64,000 nucleotides of DNA from Qipengyuania qiaonensis (GCF_019711515.1 NZ_JAIGNO010000003.1:124001-188000); one strand, 5' to 3'. Shown: positions 25,570 through 34,590, counted from the stretch's first letter. A program made the numbers and translations. Notes: generated by a model from the sequence alone, not told the origin.

Positions 25570-27036
25570 CTAAAAATCCCGCGCACTGCCCTCAATCTTC
25601 CGGCGCGCCAGCCAATGGGAGATTGGTCTCAACGGCCAGCTCTCGTAATGGTCGAGTATGAGGGTAACGCCGTCGTCGAGCTGCCCCCTGGTATAGAGAC
25701 GCCCGCCAATCACGACGGCCACAAGACTGTCGAGCGCATCAAGGTCGGCGGTCGGATCCTCGCTGAAGATGAGGAAATCGGCCGGACCACCGTCAAACAA
25801 CCGTCCCGCACCATGGCCAATGACCTCACCCGGCACGGTTGTCGCATAGGCGAGGACCTGCTCGGGCGGGACACCCGACTCCTCGAACAACCGCAACTCA
25901 CGCCAGTAGGCGCTGCCGGGCGCAGAGTAGGGCTGCCCTGCATCGGTGCCGATATGCAACTTCGCGCCGCTTTCGGCGAGACGCAGGACCAGTCGCATCT
26001 TAAGCCGGAGTGCGGCTCTGGCCCGCGCAAACTCGGCAGGTCCAACCCGGCGATAGACCGGCAGGCCAAACTTGCGGTCCCAGATCACCTGCGAATACAG
26101 GGAGGGAAGGCCGCCGGAGGCGCCAAGACCGCTGTCGTTCCGTTCTTCAAGCCGGGCAAAGCCCGCAAGCGTGCCGAGCGTCGGCGTGTTGCGCGTACCG
26201 GTGCGCCCGACATGTTCGACAATCCCGTCGAGGCGTGCATCGCTCACACCGGACCAGTCGCCGTTCCGCGCCACCACGCTTCTCGCCTGGCTCTTCAGAG
26301 CGGCAGGCGGAACGCCGAAGAAGTGCTGTACATCGGGCAATCCGGCCTCTTCGTAGGCGAGGTCGTCCGGGACGTGCCCCAGCACCGGCATCGAGCGCTT
26401 GCCGGCCGCCTCGACGAGAGCGGCGATCTGCTCAGGCGACAGCCCGTCATAGGCCTTGATGCAGCTGTGCCCCTCCGTCGCGATCTGGGCGACGATGCTC
26501 CCCGCTTCGGCGGGCGAGTGCATCAGGATGGTATTGGGCCAGACCGGTTTTCCGGCCGAGACAAACGGCCCACAGGAATACAGGCGCGGAAAGGGATGGC
26601 CCGCTTCAAGCGCGCGTCGTGCGGCCGGGACGGCCGTGCCATCAATATCTCCGGCATCGCGGATGGTGGTGACGCCATGCGCGAGATGGAGGAGCCCGTA
26701 GTGCCGAGTCAGCCCGAGCAGGCTTTCGGGCGGAAGATGGGTGTGCATGTCGATGAAGCCGGGCAGCACATAGTGGCCTGCATATTCGGAAAGCAGCGCT
26801 CCGCCGGCAGCACCGGGTCCGATGCGCAGCCTGCCATCAGACACCGAAACCGTGGCGTCAGGAGTGCGGCTCTCACCGGGCACAACCAACGTGATGTCCG
26901 ACAGGGTAAAGCGGGTATGGATGGGTTCCGGTGACGGCGGAAGGCGCAGCATCCACCACGCGCCCGCCGCGGACATCGCGAACAGGGCCAGCGTCAGGAA
27001 CGCTGCTTTGCGCATTATTCTGCCCCGTTGCCACAT
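25570..27036 (-). CDS. Amidohydrolase-superfamily enzyme, membrane-anchored or exported
   Basis: A 488-residue product. Residues 9-30 form a signal anchor or signal peptide. The metal centre is visible: DMHTH (His98, His100), a Lys in HSCIKAYDG that is usually carboxylated, His in VLGHVPDD and VQHFFG, and Asp in HIGTDAG. This resembles the imidazolonepropionase/prolidase-type amidohydrolases. The ATG at 27036 overlaps the stop of the upstream alcohol dehydrogenase gene (TGATG), indicating coupling; ATG 27015 is an alternative. Together with the isonitrile-hydratase-like gene it might cleave N-formyl compounds, by analogy with formamide deformylases of the same superfamily. Confidence 0.83.
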   Translation of the reverse strand: MWQRGRIMRKAAFLTLALFAMSAAGAWWMLRLPPSPEPIHTRFTLSDITLVVPGESRTPDATVSVSDGRLRIGPGAAGGALLSEYAGHYVLPGFIDMHTHLPPESLLGLTRHYGLLHLAHGVTTIRDAGDIDGTAVPAARRALEAGHPFPRLYSCGPFVSAGKPVWPNTILMHSPAEAGSIVAQIATEGHSCIKAYDGLSPEQIAALVEAAGKRSMPVLGHVPDDLAYEEAGLPDVQHFFGVPPAALKSQARSVVARNGDWSGVSDARLDGIVEHVGRTGTRNTPTLGTLAGFARLEERNDSGLGASGGLPSLYSQVIWDRKFGLPVYRRVGPAEFARARAALRLKMRLVLRLAESGAKLHIGTDAGQPYSAPGSAYWRELRLFEESGVPPEQVLAYATTVPGEVIGHGAGRLFDGGPADFLIFSEDPTADLDALDSLVAVVIGGRLYTRGQLDDGVTLILDHYESWPLRPISHWLARRKIEGSARDF

Positions 27037-28094
27037 CACGCCTCGCGCGAGACGATGAGTTTGGTGAATGGCTCGGCGAGCGCCGCATGCGCCTCTTCCC
27101 ACGGAACGACCCGCGTGATGACCGGGCGCGGATCGAAGCGTCCCGAGGCAATCAGGTCAAGCGGATCGTCGATCAGGCTGTGCGTATGCACCCAGCCGGT
27201 CGAGAAGGTCATCGACTTGCGGTACATCTCGTAGACGGGCAGTTGCGGATCGCGCCCGCGATAGACGATACCCGCGGTCGAGACACAGACGCCCGCCCGC
27301 GCGGTCAGGCGGATCAGCGACTGGAGGATTTCGGGGCTACCCGAAGCATCCACGGTGACATCGAACCCTCCGTCAAGACCCCCGCCAAGTCTGAGGCTTT
27401 CAAGCGAGTTTGGGCCCAGCTGCAAGGGCTCTGCCCCCATCTTCCCGGCAATCTCGAGCCGGCGCTGATCATGGTCGGCATAGACAACCCGCTCCGATCC
27501 GAGCGCCACCGCGATCCCGGCAGCATAGAGCCCGATCGAGCCCGGCGGCACCATCCCGGCCACCAGCACGGTTCCGCCGGGGCGTTCGCGCAGCGCCGGG
27601 CCGACCGCCCGCCAGCCATCGGAGATATTGTCCGCAACGCCGCAGGCCAGCACGGGGTCGATCCCGTCAGGTAACCGCGTCAGCATGGTGTCGGCGAAAG
27701 GCACCAGCACGACATCTGACAGGAACCCGCCCCAATGTGGAGCGGTCGGGCCCCACCCATAGGCGTCCTCTGGGGGAACGGTGAGGCACTGCGCGCTGTG
27801 CCCTCGCCCGCAGGACTTGCAGTGACCGCAGGCGATCTTCCATGGGATGATCACGCGGTCGCCCACCCGCCAGCGCGTGACCTCGCCTCCTGCCTCGATG
27901 ATCACTCCCTCGCCTTCGTGTCCGAGCGGAACGGGGCCCTTGAGCGGCAGAAGTCCCTGAATCACCACCCCGTCCATGTCGCAGGTCGAAACGGTCAGCG
28001 GCCGGACGAGGACCGACTTAGGGTCATCAAGGACCGGCGGCGGGACGTCACGCCATTGGAGCGCGCGTGGGCCAATGAAGTTAAGCTGCTGCAT
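27036..28094 (-). CDS. Zinc-dependent alcohol dehydrogenase family protein
   Basis: A 352-residue medium-chain dehydrogenase/reductase. Catalytic-zinc ligands Cys38 and His59-Glu60 (PLGHEGEG) and four structural-zinc cysteines C89, C92, C95, C103 are present. The nucleotide-binding domain begins near VLVAGMVPPGSIGLYAAGIA, where the usual GxGxxG is altered. It would oxidise an alcohol or aldehyde with NAD(P). Start 28094 is chosen because MQQLNFIGPRALQW begins the fold; it overlaps the end of the upstream gene by 14 bases, showing an operon. Confidence 0.87.
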   Translation of the reverse strand: MQQLNFIGPRALQWRDVPPPVLDDPKSVLVRPLTVSTCDMDGVVIQGLLPLKGPVPLGHEGEGVIIEAGGEVTRWRVGDRVIIPWKIACGHCKSCGRGHSAQCLTVPPEDAYGWGPTAPHWGGFLSDVVLVPFADTMLTRLPDGIDPVLACGVADNISDGWRAVGPALRERPGGTVLVAGMVPPGSIGLYAAGIAVALGSERVVYADHDQRRLEIAGKMGAEPLQLGPNSLESLRLGGGLDGGFDVTVDASGSPEILQSLIRLTARAGVCVSTAGIVYRGRDPQLPVYEMYRKSMTFSTGWVHTHSLIDDPLDLIASGRFDPRPVITRVVPWEEAHAALAEPFTKLIVSREA

Positions 28095-28761
28095 GATCGC
28101 CACTGGCAAGTTCGGCCTGCGCGACATCGCGCATGTGGGCAAGGATCGCCTGGGCCGAGGCGATCGTTTCAGAGTCCGAGCTTTCCGGGCGCCCGCTCGA
28201 AAACGGCGGCTGCGGTGCATATTCATAGGCCAGCTGGATAGCTTTGGCCTCAGCCTCGCCGCGGATCCGGGCGATCACGGTCAGGGCAAAATCGATCCCC
28301 GCCGTTACTCCACCCCCGGTGATCCGGTTGCGATCACTGACCACGCGTTCCGGTACCGGTGTCGCGCCGAAGGCTGCAAGCATGTCGCGGTAGGCCCAAT
28401 GGCATCCGGCCTCGTAACCTCTGAGCAGGCCGGATGCTCCGAGCAGCAGTGAGCCCGAGCACACGCTTGTGACGTATTGGGCCTGTCCACCCTGCCGGGC
28501 GATCCAGTCAAGAATCGCGGAATCGCCCATGAGCGGGACCTGGCCAGCGCCGCCGGGCATGCAGATCATGTCTAGCTGCGGGCAAGTGGCAAGATCGTCG
28601 GTCGGCAGGATGCTGAATCCGGCGTCAGTCGGGACCGGCGCCCTGTCCTTCCAGACAAGATGGATGGTCGCATCGCTCATGCGCGAGAGGAACTGGGCAG
28701 GCCCCGTCAGGTCGAGCTGGGTCACGTGCGGATAGAGAAGAAAGCCAATCCGGAAAGGCAT
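28081..28761 (-). CDS. DJ-1/PfpI protein, isonitrile hydratase-like
   Basis: A 226-residue protein of the DJ-1/PfpI superfamily. It begins FRIGFLLYPHVTQLDLTGP, and the nucleophile elbow SVCSGSLLLGASGLL places Cys101 exactly as in isonitrile hydratase (InhA); THWAY-like GCHWAYRDM and GGGVTAGIDFALT follow. InhA hydrates isonitriles to N-substituted formamides. It is the first gene of a minus-strand operon with an alcohol dehydrogenase and an amidohydrolase and is divergent from a GlxA-type regulator that carries a related sensing domain. Isonitrile hydratase activity is likely but not certain. Confidence 0.82.
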   Translation of the reverse strand: MPFRIGFLLYPHVTQLDLTGPAQFLSRMSDATIHLVWKDRAPVPTDAGFSILPTDDLATCPQLDMICMPGGAGQVPLMGDSAILDWIARQGGQAQYVTSVCSGSLLLGASGLLRGYEAGCHWAYRDMLAAFGATPVPERVVSDRNRITGGGVTAGIDFALTVIARIRGEAEAKAIQLAYEYAPQPPFSSGRPESSDSETIASAQAILAHMRDVAQAELASGDHAAA

Positions 28762-28810
28762 GCATCACTCCTGCAGTAAGTTATCAGCCCTTGCATAGAC
28801 GCAATCTGTC

Positions 28811-28847
28811 ATGGCAGAAATGTCAATGATGCTACGATATCTGCCAT
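28811..28847. promoter_or_regulatory. Inverted repeat in the divergent GlxA / hydratase promoter
   Basis: ATGGCAGA (28811-28818) and TCTGCCAT (28840-28847) are exact reverse complements, arms 21 bp apart, in the 90-bp region between the hydratase-like operon and the GlxA-type gene. The right arm ends 4 bases before the regulator ATG. Likely binding site of the adjacent AraC/GlxA regulator. Confidence 0.55.
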
Positions 28848-28851
28848 TGTC

Positions 28852-29790
28852 ATGACGCGCCGGGTTGTCATCCTTGCCTATAAGGGCGCGCAGATCCTCG
28901 ATATCACGGGACCGGCAGCGGTCCTTGCGGAGGCCAACCACCTCTTGCCGGCGCCGGGCTATGGGGTGATCCTCGCTTCGGCTGCGGGCGGCATGATCAG
29001 GACAGGCGGCGGTATCGCAGTCGAAACCGTGAAGGCGGAGCATATCGTCGCCGGCGACATCGATACCGCCATCATTCCGGGTGCGGACGCGAACTCCCTT
29101 GCAGACGCCTTGCGGGATCGCCAGCTGGCTGCGGCGATCAGGTCCCTGGCGGGCGCACGGCGGGTGGCGTCGGTGTGCACCGGGGCTTTCCTGCTGGCGC
29201 AGAACGGTTTGCTTTCTGGCCGCAACGCGACCACCCATTGGGAGGCCGGCGAAGAACTGCTGCGCCGCTTCCCGGATGTCATGGTCGACAGCGATGCACT
29301 GTTCATTGTCGACGGGCCGGTGTGGACCTCGGCAGGGGTTTCCACGGGCATCGACATGACGCTCGCCATGGTCGAAAACGATCATGACCGCGCCCTTGCC
29401 GCTCGCGTTGCCCGGCGTCTCGTCCTGCAGATGCGGCGCGACGGCAACCAGTCGCAGTTCTCCGAGACGCTGGCGGCCCAGGGCGGCGAGTTCGCCGATC
29501 TCATCACCTGGATGCAGGACAACCTTGGAGAGGATCTTTCGGTCGGACAGTTAGCCCGGCGCACGGCCCTGAGCGAGCGAACCTTCTACCGCCGTTTCAG
29601 CCAGGCCACGGGTCACAGGCCCGCAACCTTCGTTCGGCGGCTGCGGGTGGAACGGGCCCGGGCCCTGCTTGAGGCCGGCGTGCCGTCCAAGAAGGTGGCA
29701 AGCCAGAGCGGCTTCGGCTCGGTCGACCTTCTGCGGCGCGCCTACCGGGCGATCTTTGCTCGCGACCTTCCGCGCCCGGGCGCTGATTGA
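28852..29790 (+). CDS. GlxA-type transcriptional regulator (DJ-1/PfpI plus AraC HTH)
   Basis: A 312-residue two-domain regulator. Residues 1-190 are a DJ-1/PfpI domain with VCTGAFLL (Cys109) and DITGPAAVLAEAN; residues 215-310 are an AraC HTH (LARRTALSERTFYRRFSQAT, ASQSGFGSVDLLRRAYR). Such proteins sense small metabolites and activate neighbouring catabolic genes. It is divergent from the isonitrile-hydratase-like operon and shares its promoter region. The ATG lacks a clear ribosome binding site, so translation may be leaderless. Confidence 0.88.
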   Translation: MTRRVVILAYKGAQILDITGPAAVLAEANHLLPAPGYGVILASAAGGMIRTGGGIAVETVKAEHIVAGDIDTAIIPGADANSLADALRDRQLAAAIRSLAGARRVASVCTGAFLLAQNGLLSGRNATTHWEAGEELLRRFPDVMVDSDALFIVDGPVWTSAGVSTGIDMTLAMVENDHDRALAARVARRLVLQMRRDGNQSQFSETLAAQGGEFADLITWMQDNLGEDLSVGQLARRTALSERTFYRRFSQATGHRPATFVRRLRVERARALLEAGVPSKKVASQSGFGSVDLLRRAYRAIFARDLPRPGAD

Positions 29791-29831
29791 GTTCCTCACA
29801 GGGGACGGGCCGGGCAGACCCCGGCTATCCT

Positions 29832-30596
29832 TCAGACGGCAACAGCCTCATCTACAGCCCGGGCCACGGCGCCTTCGGCCAACCATGGCTCGCCATGCGC
29901 TGGCAAAAGGGCCGCCTCGCCATACGGAGCAAATGCTGCGAGAGCAGCCATCGCCGCATCGGTCTGCGATTCGCGCTCGGCAAAGACCAGCGCCCGCTCC
30001 GGACCGCCGAACATCGGGTCAGCAGTCATCAGCGCATCGCCGGTGAAGAGGGCGTTGCTCTGCGGGACGTGAAAAACTGTATGTCCCGCTGTGTGCCCGG
30101 GGGTAGCGATCACGTCGATCGCTGGGCGACCCGGCAGATCAAGCGGACCGGCGCCGATCGGGATGGGGCGCGTCAGCGGGGGCTGGGCAAAGACGCCGTC
30201 GAACAGGGCCTCGCCGAACAGCCCGATGGCGCGCGGATGCCATGCGCGCCTGCGAAACCTTTCGGGAGGTCTGCGCATGTGCCGGCTGCAGGCAAAGTGG
30301 ACGTCGGCGTGATGCAGATAGACCGGAACGCCGGCACGGGCGAGACGCTCGGCAAAGCCGACGTGATCCGCGTGCCCATGCGTCAGCAGCACCGCTTCGA
30401 TATCGCTCAGCCTGCGACCTCTCGCATCGAGCCAGTGCTGCAGGCGATGGCGATGACCATCGAAACCGCAATCGATGAGCGTGAGTGAACGTCCTTCCTC
30501 AAGGACAAAGAAATTGACGCGCCGGGTACCCAGCATGTGCACCCCCGGCAGTATCTCGGTGCCTTTGCGCGACGAGGCGAAGGGGTTGAAATGCAT
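29832..30596 (-). CDS. MBL-fold metallo-hydrolase
   Basis: A 254-residue metallo-beta-lactamase-fold protein with the THGHADH motif (72-78; ligands His73, His75, Asp77, His78), a later GHTAGHTVFHV and FTGDALM with the bridging Asp, and a C-terminal LPAHGEPW. AAGGGAG lies six bases before the ATG at 30596. Members are glyoxalase II-like thioesterases, lactonases or other hydrolases; the substrate is not indicated. Divergent from a TetR regulator that probably controls it. Confidence 0.87.
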   Translation of the reverse strand: MHFNPFASSRKGTEILPGVHMLGTRRVNFFVLEEGRSLTLIDCGFDGHRHRLQHWLDARGRRLSDIEAVLLTHGHADHVGFAERLARAGVPVYLHHADVHFACSRHMRRPPERFRRRAWHPRAIGLFGEALFDGVFAQPPLTRPIPIGAGPLDLPGRPAIDVIATPGHTAGHTVFHVPQSNALFTGDALMTADPMFGGPERALVFAERESQTDAAMAALAAFAPYGEAALLPAHGEPWLAEGAVARAVDEAVAV

Positions 30597-30623
30597 GACG
30601 GCTCCCTTGACGAACACGGCTTT

Positions 30624-30637
30624 CTACTAAAGAGTAG
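30624..30637. promoter_or_regulatory. TetR-type operator candidate
   Basis: CTACT-AAAG-AGTAG is a perfect 5-bp inverted repeat with partial extension (TTC / GAA) on both sides, centred in the 74-bp region between the MBL hydrolase and the TetR gene. Suited to a TetR dimer controlling both genes. Confidence 0.45.
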
Positions 30638-30670
30638 GAAAATGGCGTCAATGATTATCTACGACCTGGT

Positions 30671-31291
30671 ATGAAAAAGGCGACACGGCCACGCGGGCGT
30701 CCGCCTTCGCTGGGCCGCGAGGCCATGCTCGATGGCATGAAGGCACAGTTCTGGTCGGGCGGATTTTCGCGCCGGTCGATGGACGAGCTCGCGCGGGCCG
30801 CCGGCGCAAGCAAGCCGAGCCTCTATTCGGCCTTTGGTGACAAGCGGGCGATCTATCTCGAAGTACTGCGCAGCTTCGAGGCTGATCTTGAGCGGATGCT
30901 GCGGATCACGCTGTCCGGCCGACGCCCGCTCGCAAGCGAGCTTGAGACGTTCTTTGCTGCCAGCGTGGAGTTCTATACCTCGGGCGAGAATGCCCAGCTC
31001 GGTTGCCCGATCCTGGGCACCGCGGTTGCCGAAGGGGTCGAGGAACCCGAGGTGCGAGAGCAACTCGCCGGAACAATCCGTACCATCGACGAGGCCTTCC
31101 TGAAGCGACTCCGGCATGCTGTTGACGGCGGTGAGCTTGCGCCTGCTGTGCCCGTCGAAAACCTCACGCTCTCGCTCTCCTCGCTCCTTCACAGCATCGC
31201 GCTGCGCGCGCGCGCCGGTACAGAGCCAGGAGCGCTGCGAGCCATGACCTCGGGAAGTCTCGACCTCATCTTTCGGCAAGCGGGGGCCTGA
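30671..31291 (+). CDS. TetR/AcrR-family transcriptional regulator
   Basis: A 206-residue regulator. The N-terminal HTH (about 14-60: AMLDGMKAQFWSGGFSRRSMDELARAAGASKPSLYSAFGDK, split here in description at Gly31) is typical of the family; the C-terminal helices match the AcrR-type ligand domain (SAQLGCPILGTAVAEG-like, seen as AQLGCPILGTAVAEG). Its stop codon overlaps the start of an AraC gene (TGATG). Divergent from the MBL hydrolase with a small palindrome between them. Confidence 0.88.
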   Translation: MKKATRPRGRPPSLGREAMLDGMKAQFWSGGFSRRSMDELARAAGASKPSLYSAFGDKRAIYLEVLRSFEADLERMLRITLSGRRPLASELETFFAASVEFYTSGENAQLGCPILGTAVAEGVEEPEVREQLAGTIRTIDEAFLKRLRHAVDGGELAPAVPVENLTLSLSSLLHSIALRARAGTEPGALRAMTSGSLDLIFRQAGA

Positions 31292-32163
31292 TGCGTTACC
31301 AGGACATCTATCCTTCCGATCCTTTACTGCGCGGACGCGACATACTCCGGCCACGGGCGGCCGATCTTCTCAATCTGGAATATTTCGAGGCCGAGCCCGC
31401 TGCGATGCCGAAAGGACGGTTCGAGCAGCATCACCTGCTGCTCAATTACCGCGAGACACCGCACCGGGTCGAGAACTGGCGAGACGGGCGGCACCGCGAT
31501 TTCACCTATCATCCCGACGAGATCGTCCTGACCCCCGCCGGGATCGAAAGCGGCTGGCACTGGCATGCCAGATCAAAGGTGATCGTGATCACCCTCGATC
31601 CGCATCGGCTGGGGACCTTTGCGGAGAAGGAGCTTGGGATCCTTCTGGCAGAGAAGCAGCTTGCGGATGTGCCGCAACGCAGAGATGCGGCCCTGTGCGC
31701 TTCGGCATGGCAGATGAAGATCGCGCTCGAGGAACGGCCACTCGGCTTCGAGATCGTCTACGAATCGTTGTGCCGGGTCTTTCTCGTTCAGCTGCTCGAT
31801 CGCTATGGTGAGAAACGCGCTGTAGGCGCTGATTTCTCGAACGGGTTCACGGCGACCCAGTACGGCAGGGTGCTCAACTACGTGGCGGACAACTTCGGCT
31901 CCACCATCACGGTCGAGCAGCTTGCAAGGGCAGCAGGACTGAGCCCTGCGCATTTCTCGCGGCTGTTCAAGGCGACCGTCGGGGAGACGCCCCACCGCTT
32001 CGTGATGGACTATCGTCTCGAGCAGGCGCGCAAGATGCTCGATGATCCCTCGCGGGCGCTCATCGATGTGGCCCTTGCCTGCGGCTTTGCCGATCAGGCT
32101 CACCTCACACGCTCTTTCAAGCAGGCAAGCGGCATGACGCCTCGCGAATATCGCAAGCGCTGA
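31291..32163 (+). CDS. AraC-family transcriptional regulator
   Basis: A 290-residue regulator with an N-terminal sensing domain (about 1-180, with HHLLLNYRETPHRVENWRDG and WHWHARSKVIVITLD) and a C-terminal double HTH (195-290: LARAAGLSPAHFSRLFKAT, LACGFADQAHLTRSFKQ). One-base overlap with the TetR stop indicates co-expression. Likely regulates the following exported hydrolase and SnoaL genes. Confidence 0.88.
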   Translation: MRYQDIYPSDPLLRGRDILRPRAADLLNLEYFEAEPAAMPKGRFEQHHLLLNYRETPHRVENWRDGRHRDFTYHPDEIVLTPAGIESGWHWHARSKVIVITLDPHRLGTFAEKELGILLAEKQLADVPQRRDAALCASAWQMKIALEERPLGFEIVYESLCRVFLVQLLDRYGEKRAVGADFSNGFTATQYGRVLNYVADNFGSTITVEQLARAAGLSPAHFSRLFKATVGETPHRFVMDYRLEQARKMLDDPSRALIDVALACGFADQAHLTRSFKQASGMTPREYRKR

Positions 32164-32265
32164 TAGCAGTTTCGTTCAAAACCTTCCGAGGCTGGGACAA
32201 TATTGCCGAGGTCGCGTCTCCTAGAAGCATGTTCATCGACATGAACACACATGAGGAGAAGAATC

Positions 32266-33216
32266 ATGAAACTGCTTGCAGCAGCCGCTCTTGCGACAAG
32301 CGCACTCACCGGGACCGCACAGGCAGCCACCAAAATCCCCGTCACCTTCGAGAGCGACGGCGAGACTATCGTCGGCGACCTCTATCTTCCCGATGACTAC
32401 GAGGAGGGTGACCGCCTGAGCGCCGTGGTGGTAACCGGCGCCTGGATGACAGTACGGCAGCAAATGGCCGGTCGCTATGCTGCCGAACTCGCTGACCGCG
32501 GCTATGCTGCGCTGGCTTTCGACTTCCGCAACTGGGGCGAGAGCGGCGGCACCAGGCGTCAGTTCGAGGACCCGCAGTCCAAGATCGCCGATATCGAGGC
32601 GGCAGCGAAATTTCTGGCCTCGCGACCCGAAACCGATGAAGAGCGGATTGGTGGCCTCGGCATCTGCGCCAGCGCGGGATACATGGTGACCGCAAGCCTG
32701 ACGTCTTCGGTGATCAGGTCGGTATCGCTGGTTGCACCGTGGCTGCATGACACCTCGATCCTTGCAGACATATATGGCGGGGACGATGGCATGGACGCTC
32801 TTGTCCGTCTCGGCGACGAAGCCGGGCAGGCCTATGCAATGACCGGGCAGCAGACTTTCGTGCCGGCAGCCAGCATGACCGACGCAAACGCAATCATGTA
32901 CCAGGCGCCCTATTATACCGAAGCGGATCGGGGTATGATCGCTGATTGGCGCAACGAGGCTGACCCCGGCTTCTGGCGCGGATGGCTGACGTTCAATGCC
33001 ATCGAGGCAGCGCCACTGCTCAAGCAGCCCTTCCTGATGGTCCATAGCGAAAGCGCAGCAATCCCCGAGGGAGCGCACAGGTTCTTCGATCTCGTGCCCG
33101 CTCAGAAGACCGAACTCTGGCTGGAAGCTGTCACGCAGTTCGATTTCTACGATCAGCAGGGACCGGTCACGACAGCTGCCGATGCGGTTGCCCGCCACTT
33201 CGGCGAGACGCTGTGA
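32266..33216 (+). CDS. Exported alpha/beta hydrolase (DLH/YcjY-like) with altered catalytic His
   Basis: A 316-residue protein with a signal peptide (1-20, ATAQA-like TGTAQA). The nucleophile region is L-G-I-C-A-S-A-G (131-138), with Ser136 and a preceding Cys134. In relatives the C-terminal motif is (T/S)-H-x-D-(L/F)-Y-D carrying the catalytic His; here it reads T-Q-F-D-F-Y-D, with Gln291 in place of the His. The enzyme may be inactive, use another residue, or have a binding role. GAGGAG precedes the ATG at 32266. Overlaps the SnoaL gene by one base. Confidence 0.82.
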   Translation: MKLLAAAALATSALTGTAQAATKIPVTFESDGETIVGDLYLPDDYEEGDRLSAVVVTGAWMTVRQQMAGRYAAELADRGYAALAFDFRNWGESGGTRRQFEDPQSKIADIEAAAKFLASRPETDEERIGGLGICASAGYMVTASLTSSVIRSVSLVAPWLHDTSILADIYGGDDGMDALVRLGDEAGQAYAMTGQQTFVPAASMTDANAIMYQAPYYTEADRGMIADWRNEADPGFWRGWLTFNAIEAAPLLKQPFLMVHSESAAIPEGAHRFFDLVPAQKTELWLEAVTQFDFYDQQGPVTTAADAVARHFGETL

Positions 33217-34229
33217 TGTCCGCGCTTCGCACCATCATTCTCGCAGGAGTTCTTGCCATGACGACCACCCCTCTTTTTGCTGGGTCACCGGACAATGTCT
33301 CATCCCTGCCTACCAGTAGCGAGGCACAGGATCAGGCCGCAATCACCACAATCATCGAAAGCGTCGGAACATTCGCGGACAGGGGAGAATTTGGCGCACT
33401 CGAGCAGCTCTATGCTCCGGAAGTCATGCTTGACTATACCTCGCTTGCCGGCGGGGAACCGGAAACGGTGAGCAACGTCGAACTCATGACGCGCTGGGCC
33501 GGCATTCTGCCGGGGTTTGACCGGACCCGCCATGCGATTGATGAAATCGTGGTCGTCATTTCCGGAGACAGCGCCACAGCCACTGCTGCGGTTGTCGCCG
33601 ATCACTGGGTCGGCAGCCTTCACTGGCAGGTCCGGGGCAACTACACCTATGCGTTCGAGCGGACTGTCGATGGCTGGGCCATTACCGCCCATCGATTCGA
33701 GATCAACGGAGAGAGTGGAACCCGCGAAGTCTTCGACGCCGCTGGCAAGGCCGCCGACGACGAACCGGCGCCCTATCTGCGCCGCCAGCGCTCACAGGCG
33801 ATCGTGCGGCAATTCCTCGTAGGTCTAGAGGCAAAGGACATGGATCAGGTAAACGCGGTCTGGGCCGAAGACGCCGTCCAGGAAATGCCCTTTGCGCCGC
33901 GCGGCGTCGGCTTCCCGAACAGGGTCGAAGGCCGGGAGGCTTTGCTTCGCCGATATTCAGGCTGGCCACAGAACGCTCTGGATCCCGATTACACGAGCGA
34001 ATTGCGCTTCCTGCCGAGCGCTGATCCCGATCTTGTCATCGCTGAGTTCCGCGGAACTACGCATATCGTGCCGACCGGTCGCACCTATGATCAACGCTAC
34101 ATCGGTGTTTTCCAGATCGACGATGACGGCAAGATCGCGCTCTTCAGGGAGTATTTCGATCCGACCGTATTTGTCGAAGCGTTTGCGCTGCCAAGCGTTC
34201 CTGCGTTGGACAGCGCACACGAGCGCTAA
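33216..34229 (+). CDS. Exported protein with two SnoaL-like (NTF2-fold) domains
   Basis: A 337-residue product with signal peptide (1-22, ending LFA-GS). Two NTF2-fold repeats of SnoaL type: residues about 40-165 (IESVGTFADRGEFGALEQLYAPEVMLDY ... WVGSLHWQVRGNYTYAFERTVDGWAITAHRFE, described in parts) and about 190-320 (VRQFLVGLEAKDMDQVNAVWAEDAV ... VFQIDDDGKIALFREYFDP). Such domains are cyclases, isomerases or binding modules. TGATG overlap with the preceding hydrolase gene implies a two-gene unit acting on the same substrate. Fused SnoaL pairs with a signal peptide are uncommon. Confidence 0.8.
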   Translation: MSALRTIILAGVLAMTTTPLFAGSPDNVSSLPTSSEAQDQAAITTIIESVGTFADRGEFGALEQLYAPEVMLDYTSLAGGEPETVSNVELMTRWAGILPGFDRTRHAIDEIVVVISGDSATATAAVVADHWVGSLHWQVRGNYTYAFERTVDGWAITAHRFEINGESGTREVFDAAGKAADDEPAPYLRRQRSQAIVRQFLVGLEAKDMDQVNAVWAEDAVQEMPFAPRGVGFPNRVEGREALLRRYSGWPQNALDPDYTSELRFLPSADPDLVIAEFRGTTHIVPTGRTYDQRYIGVFQIDDDGKIALFREYFDPTVFVEAFALPSVPALDSAHER

Positions 34230-34590
34230 GCCAGACGCTGTCTGAACCTCAGCGGCATAGCATCACGTTAGGGCGAGCTGCGAGGGAGACCTCAATTCGC
34301 CCTTTCGAGCATTCTTGGCCGCTTTGAGAGCTGTACTAACGTTTGGCCAGTGTCCGGAAATAGGGCGCTTAGTAGCCAGCCGCGCCAGTCTGAACAAACG
34401 TCTGCTCCCGGGAAATTTACGCGATCACTCGAATGGCCGACATTACGGCGCTTTGCTGACGTATCACGCGGCACGATTTGCGCGCTGTCGCTGCTTGTGA
34501 CCGTCACAATTAGGATCGTGAGAACGCTTCATCTGTTTTAGGCGCCACCCATGCGCCTAGAGCGGCAACAGAGCGAGTGCAGGCAAAATT
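34230..34590. other. Gene-free stretch with one inverted repeat
   Basis: I see no credible gene in these 361 bases. The only structure is TAGGCGC-CACCCAT-GCGCCTA at 34539-34559 (7-bp arms), 31 bp from the tRNA remnant; it lacks a T-run on either strand and so is not a normal terminator. Frames that read through the next segment are side products of the tRNA T-arm sequence. Confidence 0.5.

Noticed and set aside
34539-34559. Hairpin TAGGCGC/GCGCCTA as a tRNA terminator
   Set aside because: No T-run follows on either strand, so an intrinsic terminator is not supported.
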